Part shown: one piece after another, positions 33,627 through 41,287 of the stretch
Numbering within the stretch: the stretch's first letter is position 1
Layout: each line of letters begins with the position of its first letter
Assembly (NCBI GenBank): GCA_026224875.1
Contig: JAMFRU010000060.1
Span: forward strand, 1-64,000
Source of the DNA: Acidocella sp.
GTDB lineage: Bacteria; Pseudomonadota; Alphaproteobacteria; Acetobacterales; Acetobacteraceae
DNA: 64,000 nt
Reading direction: 5' to 3'
Program-made: the position numbers and the translations under genes
The notes under the pieces: model-generated
Databases searched by the model: none
What the model was told of the DNA's origin: nothing
The model's input: only the letters and a program-made list of their open reading frames with translations

Positions 33627-33650
33627 GCCAGCTGTTTTACCAGGCGCCGG

Positions 33651-33683
33651 GTTTGCGCATATCTCCGGGAGATATGCGCAAAC
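33651..33683. terminator. Perfect 15-bp stem-loop between convergent genes
   Basis: GTTTGCGCATATCTC (33651-33665) pairs perfectly with 33669-33683 around a 3-nt loop, in the 68-bp gap between the epimerase and the convergent small exported protein. There is no T run. Confidence 0.65.
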
Positions 33684-33694
33684 TTCCGGCTGGT

Positions 33695-34009
33695 TCAGGA
33701 GGCTGGCCGCACCTGAATCGACATCGCCTGCAAATATTCCACCTCGACATTATCGCCCGGCTTCAGTCTGCTGGCGAATTTCCGCATCTCGGGGGGTTGC
33801 ACCACAATCGCACCGTTGCTGCCATCCGCACGGGTGAAGGTAACGGTATGGGTCTTCTTGTCTACGACAACGACTTTCACATGCACGTCAACCACCGTAT
33901 AGGCGGCACCAGCATGTGCCATGCTGAGCACCACGGCGGCAGCCAAAAGCCCGGCTGCTTTCGAGAGACGCATCGCCCCCGCTTGAACGAGAACTGCATT
34001 AGGTTGCAT
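33695..34009 (-). CDS. Small exported protein, CusF-like beta-barrel (unknown function)
   Basis: A 104-residue protein starting at 34009 behind GGGGAG. A signal peptide is evident (MRLSKAAGLLAAAVVLSMAHA), preceded by 12 residues that a later start at M13 would remove. The mature part of about 70 residues (VVVVDKKTHTVTFTRADGS, then LKPGDNVEVEYLQAMSIQV) looks like a small periplasmic five-stranded barrel similar to CusF-like proteins, but the copper-ligand Met/Trp/His set is not obvious. The role is unknown. Confidence 0.7.
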   Translation of the reverse strand: MQPNAVLVQAGAMRLSKAAGLLAAAVVLSMAHAGAAYTVVDVHVKVVVVDKKTHTVTFTRADGSNGAIVVQPPEMRKFASRLKPGDNVEVEYLQAMSIQVRPAS

Positions 34010-34091
34010 CGTTCTCCCCTTCCCGTACTGAACCGCGGGCATAGCACCGCACTCAGGCTACATTTAATGAGGGTTGGGTAAAGGCCAGCCC

Positions 34092-34322
34092 TCAGGAAAT
34101 TTTGCCGATCAGGGTGCCTACGTCGTAGGTTTGGCCTTTGGCGGCAATCTGCGTCAACGTGCCAGAGGCGGGGGCCGCGATATCCTGCGTCGCCTTGGCC
34201 ATTTCGATGGTGTAGATCGGGTCGCCCTCTTTTACGGTGGCGCCGTCTTCCACCAGCCATTCGACCAGATCGGCTTCGGTCATCGACATTTCGAGGCGGG
34301 GAATGAGCAGTTCTATTGTCAT
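34092..34322 (-). CDS. Free-standing lipoyl-domain protein
   Basis: A 76-residue protein that is just one lipoyl/biotinyl domain: PRLEMSMTEADLVEWLVEDG, then the hairpin with IEMAKATQDIAAPASG, whose lysine (about K43) would be lipoylated. A normal E2 protein would continue with a subunit-binding and a catalytic domain; here the stop follows at once. It starts 11 nt after the stop of the E1 gene and so forms an operon with it. It may shuttle acyl groups like a carrier protein or work with an E2 encoded elsewhere. Confidence 0.82.
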   Translation of the reverse strand: MTIELLIPRLEMSMTEADLVEWLVEDGATVKEGDPIYTIEMAKATQDIAAPASGTLTQIAAKGQTYDVGTLIGKIS

Positions 34323-34332
34323 GAGTTCTTTC

Positions 34333-36366
34333 TCAGCTTGCAATGATTTTGCGGACACGCGCGGCGATGGAGCCGGCGTTGGGGATCTGGTTGGTCTCAA
34401 TTTCGCGCGAATAGGCAATCGGCGCAAATGCCGCGCCAAAACGTGTGGCCGGGGCTTTCAGCGTGGTGAACAGCTCCTCGTTTATGGTGCTGGCGATTTC
34501 GCCGCCAAAGCCGCAGAACTCGGTGGCGGCATGCACGACCAGAGCACGGCGGGTTTTCTTCACGGAATCCAGCACACGGTGGTAGTCGAGCGGCACCAGC
34601 GAGCGCAGGTCGATGACCTCGGCGCTGATATCCTCCTTCGCCAGCTCATCGGCGGCTTTCAGGCATTGGGCAACCTGCCAGCCGTAGGTGATCAGCGTAA
34701 TATCCGTACCCGGGCGGCGGATTTTGGCCACACCCAGCGGGATGCGGTAATCATCGACCGGAACCTCGCCTTTGAGCGAACGCAGCAGCGCCATGGGCTC
34801 CAGATGAATGCACGGGTCTTCGTCGAAAATGCAGCTCAGCAGTAGGCCTTTGGCGTCGAACGGGGTGCTGGGGTAAACCACTTTCAACCCCGGCGTGTGC
34901 AGCAGCCAGGATTCCAGCGATTGCGAATGCTGCGCGCCGGTACCGCCAAGGCCACCACCCACGATCATGCGGATGGTGAGCGGCACATGGGTAGCGCCAC
35001 CGGACATATAGCGCTGCTTGGCGGCATGGTTGAAAATCTGGTCCATGCAGACACCGGCGAAATCGTTGAACATGATTTCCGCCACGGGGCGCATGCCGGC
35101 AATGGCCGCCCCGGTGCCGGCGCCGATGATGGCCTGCTCGGCAATCGGCGTGGGGCGTACGCGTTTGCCGAACTCGGTCTGCAAGCCCCGCGAGGTGGCG
35201 AACACGCCGCCCGGCGGGTCGCCGATATCCTCACCCAGCAGGAAAACCTCGGGGTCTTTGAGCAGGGCCGTGCGCTGGGCATCGCCGATGGCTTCGGCCA
35301 TCAGCATCACCTTGGTCTCGCCAGTGGGCGCCGCCTCTTCCGCGCGCACCGGATAAATTCCGGGCTGCGGCGGCACGGTGGGGTCAGCATAGACATCGAG
35401 GAGGGTTTCCTCGACCGGGGTAATTTTGCAGGCCAGCGCGCGGACGATGGCATCTTCAACCTCCGCCGCGGCGGCTTCCTCAATCGCCGTCAGCTCAGCC
35501 TCGGTGCAGATGCCGGCATCCAGCAGCAATGTGCGCGTGCGCGGCACCGGCCATTCTTCCTTGGCGATAGCAAGCGCCTCGGCCGTGATGTCCTTGCTGT
35601 CGCCCACGCCGGCATGCGGACCGTGGCGATGGGTAATCGCTTCGACGAAGACCGGGCCATTGCCTGCCCTGATCTGCTCGACCACCTTTTTCATGCCATT
35701 GTAGAAGGCAATGGGGTCGCGGCTGTCGAGTTTTACGCCCGTAAAACCGTAACCGGCGGCACGGCCGGCGAAGTCCGGGCTGGCCGTGTAATCTGGAATA
35801 AATGTGTATTCGGCGATCTGATTGTTCTGACACATGAAGATGACGGGCAGCTTCCAGGCGCCGGCCAGGTTCATCGCCTCATGCACCGCACCGATGCTGG
35901 TGGCACCATCGCCAAAGTTCACAATCGTCACCCTGTCCTCGCCACGCGACTGGGCGGCAATGGCCAGGCCGTTGGCGATGGGAGCACCGGCGCCAACGAT
36001 GGCGGTGGTGAGCATGGAGCCGGAGGCGGGGTCGGAAATATGCGGCGCGCCGCCTTTGCCCTTGTTCACGCCGTCGATCCGGCCCATCGCCTCGGCGAAA
36101 AGCTTGAACAGATCCACGCCCTTGGCGACCTGGTCATGGATGCCGCGATAGGTGGTGACCATGTAATCACGCGTGGTGGTGAGTTGGGCGACGACTGCGG
36201 GGATCGCCTCTTGTCCGGTCATCGGCCAATAGGTGAAGAAGAAGCGGCCGCTCATCAGCCCGGTCTGAATGGCTTTATCCGTGGCACGGATGCGGGCCAT
36301 CTGCCGGTATATGTTCGTCAGCACAACTGGATCGATGGCTAGATTTGTCTGGATGCGTTCCTGCAT
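34333..36366 (-). CDS. 2-oxoacid dehydrogenase E1, alpha and beta subunits fused
   Basis: A 677-residue ThDP enzyme. Residues about 10-320 are the E1 alpha part (MTGQEAIPAVVAQL; ThDP motif NFGDGATSIGAVHEAMN...NNQIAEYT), and about 350-677 the E1 beta part (LLGEDIGDPPGGVFATSRGL; EIMFNDFAGVCMDQI; VDLRSLVPLD). It would decarboxylate a 2-oxoacid or acetoin-like substrate and pass the acyl or acetaldehyde group to lipoate on the following small protein. E2 acyltransferase and E3 genes are absent from the locus. Acetoin or branched-chain substrates are both possible. Confidence 0.85.
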   Translation of the reverse strand: MQERIQTNLAIDPVVLTNIYRQMARIRATDKAIQTGLMSGRFFFTYWPMTGQEAIPAVVAQLTTTRDYMVTTYRGIHDQVAKGVDLFKLFAEAMGRIDGVNKGKGGAPHISDPASGSMLTTAIVGAGAPIANGLAIAAQSRGEDRVTIVNFGDGATSIGAVHEAMNLAGAWKLPVIFMCQNNQIAEYTFIPDYTASPDFAGRAAGYGFTGVKLDSRDPIAFYNGMKKVVEQIRAGNGPVFVEAITHRHGPHAGVGDSKDITAEALAIAKEEWPVPRTRTLLLDAGICTEAELTAIEEAAAAEVEDAIVRALACKITPVEETLLDVYADPTVPPQPGIYPVRAEEAAPTGETKVMLMAEAIGDAQRTALLKDPEVFLLGEDIGDPPGGVFATSRGLQTEFGKRVRPTPIAEQAIIGAGTGAAIAGMRPVAEIMFNDFAGVCMDQIFNHAAKQRYMSGGATHVPLTIRMIVGGGLGGTGAQHSQSLESWLLHTPGLKVVYPSTPFDAKGLLLSCIFDEDPCIHLEPMALLRSLKGEVPVDDYRIPLGVAKIRRPGTDITLITYGWQVAQCLKAADELAKEDISAEVIDLRSLVPLDYHRVLDSVKKTRRALVVHAATEFCGFGGEIASTINEELFTTLKAPATRFGAAFAPIAYSREIETNQIPNAGSIAARVRKIIAS

Positions 36367-36522
36367 GATGCCCTCACCTGAATTATCGCGTTACTATGCT
36401 CTGTAGACGATTTTATAGCACCGGACAGGGCGAGCTGGCCGGAAATTTGTCCCAGCGTGATGTGTGAGTTTACTGCATTAGGCAAACCGCCCGCGCGATG
36501 AATTTTAGCCCGGTATGGCCGG

Positions 36523-36550
36523 TTGACTGTGGGCCGCGCGTGGATATGAT
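36523..36550 (+). promoter_or_regulatory. Sigma-70 promoter candidate for the SDR at 36647
   Basis: TTGACT (36523-36528) and TATGAT (36545-36550) each match consensus at five of six bases with a 16-bp spacer, about 97 bp before the start codon. Confidence 0.5.
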
Positions 36551-36646
36551 CCATTGTATATCAAAAAATACCACATCGCCAAAGCTGCGATGCGGCAATC
36601 GCTGCCTAAGCGCACAGCATAAGCGGCAAACTGGAGGGAACGACAA

Positions 36647-37387
36647 ATGGGTATGTTGGATGGCAAGATCGCCGTTATCACGGGTGCCGGCTCGGGCATG
36701 GGCAAGGCTTCCGCAAAACTGTTTCACCGCGAGGGCGCGAAACTCATCGTGGCGGATATGAGCGGGGCGGAGAAGACCACGGCTGCCGATCTGGGCGAAA
36801 ATGCGGTTCCGTTTTCCTGCAATGTGCTGAAGGAGGCCGAAGTTGAGGCGCTGATGGCATTTGCCGTCGAGACATACGGGCGGATGGATATTCTGCTCAA
36901 TGTCGTCGGCATCGGCCATGGCGGGCAGCTGCATAACATCGAATCAGCTGATTACGACAACATGATGGATATCAATCTGCGTGGGATTTTCTATGGGCTG
37001 AAGCACGGCATTCGCCAGATGCTGAAAACCGGCGGCGGGTCGATCGTCAACTGGTCCTCGGTGGGCGGCATCATGGCGTCGCCCTATACCTCAACCTATA
37101 CGGCATCGAAACATGGTGTCGTGGGGCTCACCACCGTGGCAGCGGTGGAATATGGCAAGCAGAATATACGCGTGAATGCCGTGTGTCCGGGCTTTATCCA
37201 TACCGAAATCATGGGGGCGACGGGGCTGGCGAGCCAGCCCGATCTGGTGGACAGGGCCGCGATGGGACGTGGCGGACAGCCGCATGAGGTGGCGGAAGTC
37301 GCCTGCTTCCTGGCCTCCGATCGCGCGTCTTTCGTGACCGGTGCTGTGATACCGGTTGATGGCGGCTGGTCGGTATGGGTACGTTAG
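36647..37387 (+). CDS. SDR family oxidoreductase
   Basis: A 246-residue classical short-chain dehydrogenase: TGAGSGMG at residues 12-19, LLNVVGIGHGG, the catalytic Ser in IVNWSSVGG and Tyr-x-x-x-Lys in YTASK, and the C-terminal FVTGAVIPVDGGWSV. TGGAGGGAACGACAA precedes the ATG. The substrate is unknown. It is divergent from the E1 operon and its end overlaps the end of the convergent mocA-like gene by 4 bp. Confidence 0.9.
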   Translation: MGMLDGKIAVITGAGSGMGKASAKLFHREGAKLIVADMSGAEKTTAADLGENAVPFSCNVLKEAEVEALMAFAVETYGRMDILLNVVGIGHGGQLHNIESADYDNMMDINLRGIFYGLKHGIRQMLKTGGGSIVNWSSVGGIMASPYTSTYTASKHGVVGLTTVAAVEYGKQNIRVNAVCPGFIHTEIMGATGLASQPDLVDRAAMGRGGQPHEVAEVACFLASDRASFVTGAVIPVDGGWSVWVR

Positions 37388-37971
37388 TTATTACGGAATG
37401 ATGCATAGGCCTCTGGCGTGTCGATATCCATCAGCACGCCAGGGCCGGCCGGCACTTCCACCACCAGCGCTGCGTGTTTTTGAATGATGGTTTTTGCGCC
37501 TTGATCGCCGGATATGCAGGCCAGATCTGCAAAGATTTGGCGGCCGAGTAATACAGGATTTCCCCGCCGTCCGTCATGCACGGGAATGCAGATGGCGCGG
37601 CCTTCTTCCGGCGCGAAAGCGGCGCATAGCGCAAAAACATCATCCAGAGTGATGCGTGGCATATCGCCCAGGCAGACCAGAACCGCTGGCGCATCAGCTG
37701 GGAGTGCAGCGAGGCCGGTGGTGAGGGAGCTTGCCATCCCGGTGGCAAAATCCTCGTTCAGCACGCAACGCACCGGCAGGTCCGCCAGGGCCTGTTCGAC
37801 TTGCGCCGCCTGGTGCCCGAGCACGGCGATGATGGGCGAGAGCCCGCCCGCCTGACACAACACGGCGGCACGGCGGACCATGGGCTGGCCTTCGGCCTGG
37901 AGCAGTAATTTGTTGTCCCCCATGCGCCGCGACGAGCCAGCCGCGAGCAAAATGGCCGCGATATTGTTCAC
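37384..37971 (-). CDS. Nucleotidyltransferase, MocA-like (Mo cofactor cytidylyltransferase)
   Basis: A 195-residue MobA/MocA-family nucleotidyltransferase: LLAAGSSRRMGDNKLLL near residues 8-24, VLVCLGDMPRI with the metal-binding Asp, and the GNPVLLGR substrate motif. It most likely adds CMP to molybdopterin to form the MCD cofactor used by xanthine-oxidase-family enzymes such as the one encoded divergently at 39948-43989. Its start overlaps the xdhC-like gene by 4 nt. Confidence 0.82.
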   Translation of the reverse strand: MNNIAAILLAAGSSRRMGDNKLLLQAEGQPMVRRAAVLCQAGGLSPIIAVLGHQAAQVEQALADLPVRCVLNEDFATGMASSLTTGLAALPADAPAVLVCLGDMPRITLDDVFALCAAFAPEEGRAICIPVHDGRRGNPVLLGRQIFADLACISGDQGAKTIIQKHAALVVEVPAGPGVLMDIDTPEAYASFRNN

Positions 37972-39053
37972 TCTTTGGCGCGCAGAATCTGCGTAATCTG
38001 TGCAAGGATCGCGCCCGCGATTTCCGGCGGCGAAACCGCACCGATGTTCAAGCCCACGGGCCCGTGGATGCGCGCGAAAGCCGCATCATCAAAACCCGCC
38101 TCGCCCAGCCGCAGGCGGCGCGCCTCATGGCTTTTGCGCGAACCCAGGGCCCCGATGTAGAACGCCTCCGAACGCAAAGCCGCAATCAATGCCGGGTCAT
38201 CGATTTTAGGATCATGCGATACGGCGATGACGGCGGTTGCGGCATCCGGCCGCAACGCCGCCAGCGCCTCACCGGGCGCGTCCGGCATAAGTTTTTTCGC
38301 GGCAAACCGCTCGGCGGTAAGGTAGGCCGCGCGCGGGTCGATGATGACGACATCGTAACCGTACAAACCAGCCATGGCGGAGAGCGATTGCGCCAGATGT
38401 GTCGCCCCTATAATCATCAGGCGCAGCGCCGGGCGATGCACATCGATGAACAGCTCCCCGCCTTCCGCCGAGATCAATTGCGTGCGCCAGGCGCTGGAGG
38501 CTTCCGGCCAAACCTCCAGCGCCTGGCGCAGGATTTCGGCATCGCCCGATGTGCTCTGTCCGGTCATCTGCGCATATACTCCGGTTTCCAGATTGGTGAT
38601 GGATGCGATAACATGGCCCTGGTCACGGGCATATAACGCAGCCGCGAATTTGGCGGAAAGCATTTCCACATAAACCCGGATGGTACCGCCGCACGGCAGA
38701 CCAACCTCCCAGGGAAATTTCGCATCGCCCGCATATTCCAGCACGCGCGGCGCACCGTCGGCGATACAGGCGAGCGCCGCCGTGATCACCGCATTTTCCA
38801 CGCAGCCGCCGGAGACCGAGCCCGTAAAATCACCATCCTCCGCCACCGCAAGCTTGGAGCCCACCGGCCGGGGCGCGGAACCCCAGGAGGCAATAACCGT
38901 GGCGATGGCGACACGCCTGCCCTGCTGCTGCCAGCGCAAAGCCAGGCGCAAAACTTCCGCACCGCCGGCATCCTGCAGCGCCTGGGCCAGTTTTGCTTTG
39001 CTGCCCGCTGCATTAAGCGTGGGGCGGGCGGCGATAACGCTTCCTTCCATCAT
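37968..39053 (-). CDS. XdhC/CoxI family accessory protein
   Basis: A 361-residue XdhC-family protein: the N domain has ATVIASWGSAPRPVGSKLAV and SGSVSGGCVENAV with the conserved Cys; the C domain is a Rossmann fold (LMIIGATHLAQSL, VIIDPRAAYLT, AVSHDPKIDDPAL, YIGALGSRKS). It inserts or protects the sulfurated Mo-MCD cofactor of xanthine-oxidase-type enzymes. It is divergent from the coxG-like gene, so cofactor supply and enzyme are encoded back to back. Confidence 0.9.
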   Translation of the reverse strand: MMEGSVIAARPTLNAAGSKAKLAQALQDAGGAEVLRLALRWQQQGRRVAIATVIASWGSAPRPVGSKLAVAEDGDFTGSVSGGCVENAVITAALACIADGAPRVLEYAGDAKFPWEVGLPCGGTIRVYVEMLSAKFAAALYARDQGHVIASITNLETGVYAQMTGQSTSGDAEILRQALEVWPEASSAWRTQLISAEGGELFIDVHRPALRLMIIGATHLAQSLSAMAGLYGYDVVIIDPRAAYLTAERFAAKKLMPDAPGEALAALRPDAATAVIAVSHDPKIDDPALIAALRSEAFYIGALGSRKSHEARRLRLGEAGFDDAAFARIHGPVGLNIGAVSPPEIAGAILAQITQILRAKE

Positions 39054-39063
39054 TGAAAACCTT

Positions 39064-39105
39064 TTAACTCCGAAAAACGCCTCGTTAACTCCGAAAAACG
39101 CCTCG
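39064..39105. repeat. Tandem direct repeat, 2 x 21 bp
   Basis: Two identical copies of TTAACTCCGAAAAACGCCTCG just upstream of the xdhC-like start, in the gap to the coxG-like gene. It may carry paired regulator sites. Confidence 0.85.
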
Positions 39106-39219
39106 CAAGCGTCCGGGCAATGTTCAAACTGTGCTCGCCAGGCTTACGGAGCCCGGCGCACTATGATATATAATGGATCAAACGCATGGATCAAAGAGCG
39201 GGGAGGAACAGTTCATATC

Positions 39220-39951
39220 ATGAAAATGACCGGTGAGCAGAGGATTGCCGCCCCGCGCGCAAAAGTCTGGGACGCGCTCAACGATCCCGCGGTGCTGCGC
39301 CAATGCATTCCCGGCTGCCAATCGCTTGAAAAAGAAGCGGATGGGCGGCTGAAGGCAATTGTGGCGATCAAAATCGGGCCGATCGGCGCGCGGTTTTCCG
39401 GGGCGGTGACGCTCTCGGAGCTGGACCCGCCGAATGGCTACACGATTACCGGCGAGGGCCAGGGCGGCACGGTTGGTTCCGCCAAGGGGGGCGCCAAGGT
39501 ACGGCTGGTGGATGATGGCGGCGGGACACTGCTCTCCTACGAGGTCGATGCCCAGGTGGGCGGGCGGCTGGCGCAATTGGGCGGCCCGATCATCGACGCC
39601 ACCGCCAAGCAGCTGGCGGGCAAGTTTTTCGAGCAATTCAGCAGCGTTCTGGGCGGGCCGGCGCAGGCTCCCACGGCTGCGGGCGTTGCCGCTCCGGTTG
39701 CGCGTGCCCCCGCCCCTGCGGCCGCGCGCGGTTTTCCGGCGGCCTGGGTACTGGCTTTGGCCGTGGCGGCACTCACCGGCTATCTGGTTGGCCATTCGGG
39801 GAGCGGGCAAACGGAGTGGATGGGGCTGGCCATCGGCCTGCTGCTGATGGTCGTGGCGGCGGTGGCGTTCGACTACGGCAGGCGCAGCGCCGCCCCCGTG
39901 CTGGTGCTGGACCAGGCAGTGCTCGCGCGGCTCGCGGGCAGCGGGCCATGA
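39220..39951 (+). CDS. CoxG/SRPBCC family protein with membrane anchor
   Basis: A 243-residue protein. Residues 1-148 are the CoxG-type SRPBCC domain (TGEQRIAAPRAKVWDALND; CIPGCQSLE; GGAKVRLVDDGGGTLLSYEV). A Pro/Ala-rich linker and two hydrophobic helices (about 170-190 and 197-215) follow, which fits the known role of CoxG in holding CODH-type enzymes at the membrane. The ATG follows GGGGAGGAACAG. Its stop overlaps the next gene by 4 nt, starting a four-gene operon. Confidence 0.85.
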   Translation: MKMTGEQRIAAPRAKVWDALNDPAVLRQCIPGCQSLEKEADGRLKAIVAIKIGPIGARFSGAVTLSELDPPNGYTITGEGQGGTVGSAKGGAKVRLVDDGGGTLLSYEVDAQVGGRLAQLGGPIIDATAKQLAGKFFEQFSSVLGGPAQAPTAAGVAAPVARAPAPAAARGFPAAWVLALAVAALTGYLVGHSGSGQTEWMGLAIGLLLMVVAAVAFDYGRRSAAPVLVLDQAVLARLAGSGP

Positions 39952-40817
39952 AGGCCGCACCGTTCGACTACCAGGCGCCCGGCAGCATCGAGGAGGCCTG
40001 CGCCTTACTGGCCGATGCCGGCGGCGGAGCCAGCGTACTGGCCGGCGGGCAGACGCTGATGCCGTTGCTGGCCTTGCGCATGAGCCAGCCGTTCGTCCTG
40101 CTCGACATCAATAAAATCCCCACGCTGCAAGGCGTCAGCCGCATCGAAGGAGCCACCCGCATCGGCCCGATGACGCGCCAATGCGAGGCGCTGACCAACG
40201 ACACGCTGGCCGGCCGTCTGCCCGTGCTGGTGCAGGCTTTGTCCCACGTCGGGCACCACCAGACACGCAACCGCGGCACCATCGGCGGCTCCATTGCTCT
40301 GGGTGAGCCGGCAGCGGAAATGCCCGCGACGGCGGTGGCGCTGGGGGCGGTCATCGAAGCCCGTTCAGTGCGCGGCGTACGGCGGATTGCGGCGGAGGAT
40401 TTCTACCTCGGCCCCTATATGACCGTGCTGGAGCCAGATGAGCTAGTGACGGCGATCGACTATCCGGATTGGCCCGCCGGGCACGTCACGATTTTCCGCG
40501 AGGTGGCACAACGCCCCGGAGATTTTGCACTGGTCGGACTCGTGGGCGCTCTGGTGCTGGAAAGCGGCAAAATCACCCGCGCCGGGCTGGCCTGGTTCGG
40601 CATGGGGCCAACGCCCGTAAAAGCGCGGCAAGCCGAAGCCGCTTTGCTGGGGCAGAATCTGGACGGACTGGATATCGAAGGGCTGGCGGCACTCGCCATC
40701 GCCGATACAGCACCATTCGATGACCACCACGCCACCGCCGAATACCGCCGCACGGTCGGGCGCCGCATTTTTAGCCGCACCTTGCGCGAGGCGCTGGGCC
40801 GCAAGGAGGCTGCATGA
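39948..40817 (+). CDS. Xanthine dehydrogenase family FAD-binding subunit (CoxM-like)
   Basis: A 289-residue medium subunit. FAD-binding motifs are AGGQTLMPLLALRM near residues 31-44 and TRNRGTIGGSIALGEPAAEMP near 105-125, both typical of CoxM/CutM. It passes electrons from the 2Fe-2S subunit to an acceptor. It overlaps both neighbours by 4 nt. Confidence 0.9.
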   Translation: MKAAPFDYQAPGSIEEACALLADAGGGASVLAGGQTLMPLLALRMSQPFVLLDINKIPTLQGVSRIEGATRIGPMTRQCEALTNDTLAGRLPVLVQALSHVGHHQTRNRGTIGGSIALGEPAAEMPATAVALGAVIEARSVRGVRRIAAEDFYLGPYMTVLEPDELVTAIDYPDWPAGHVTIFREVAQRPGDFALVGLVGALVLESGKITRAGLAWFGMGPTPVKARQAEAALLGQNLDGLDIEGLAALAIADTAPFDDHHATAEYRRTVGRRIFSRTLREALGRKEAA

Positions 40818-41287
40818 GCAACCATGATATCGAACTGACCATCAACGGCCGCCGCTTTGCAGGCTCTGTCGAGGCGCGCAAAACACTCTCGGATTTTCTG
40901 CGCATCGATGCCGGCTATACCGGCGTGCATGTCGGCTGCGAGCACGGGGTGTGCGGCGCCTGCACGGTTATCGTCGATGGCCGCGCCGTGCGCTCCTGCC
41001 TGATGCTGGCCGTGCAGGTGAACGGCGCCGAGGTGAAGACGGTTGAGGGGCTGGCAGCCCCCGATGGCACGCTGCACCCGGCCCAACAGGCATTGCGCGA
41101 TGAGCACGGGCTGCAATGCGGATTTTGTACGCCGGGCGTATTGATGACGATGGCGGTGCTGACCGCCGGCAATGCGAAACCGAGCGAGGAATCGCTGCTC
41201 GCCGCACTCTCCGGGCATATCTGCCGCTGCACCGGCTACCAAGGCATACGCCGCGCCGTAAAACGCCTGGCCGGAGAAAATTTATGA
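40814..41287 (+). CDS. Two-[2Fe-2S] subunit (CoxS-like)
   Basis: A 157-residue iron-sulfur subunit. The N-terminal plant-type cluster has its cysteines in VGCEHGVCGACTVIVDG (about residues 42-58) and RSCLML; the C-terminal helical cluster has CGFCTPGV and ICRCTGYQ. Length and motif spacing are standard. It links the Mo subunit with the flavin subunit. Confidence 0.93.
   Translation: MSNHDIELTINGRRFAGSVEARKTLSDFLRIDAGYTGVHVGCEHGVCGACTVIVDGRAVRSCLMLAVQVNGAEVKTVEGLAAPDGTLHPAQQALRDEHGLQCGFCTPGVLMTMAVLTAGNAKPSEESLLAALSGHICRCTGYQGIRRAVKRLAGENL

Noticed and set aside
34897-36342. 481-codon open frame on the plus strand
   Set aside because: It is antisense to the E1 alpha-beta gene, which has clear family motifs over the whole length.
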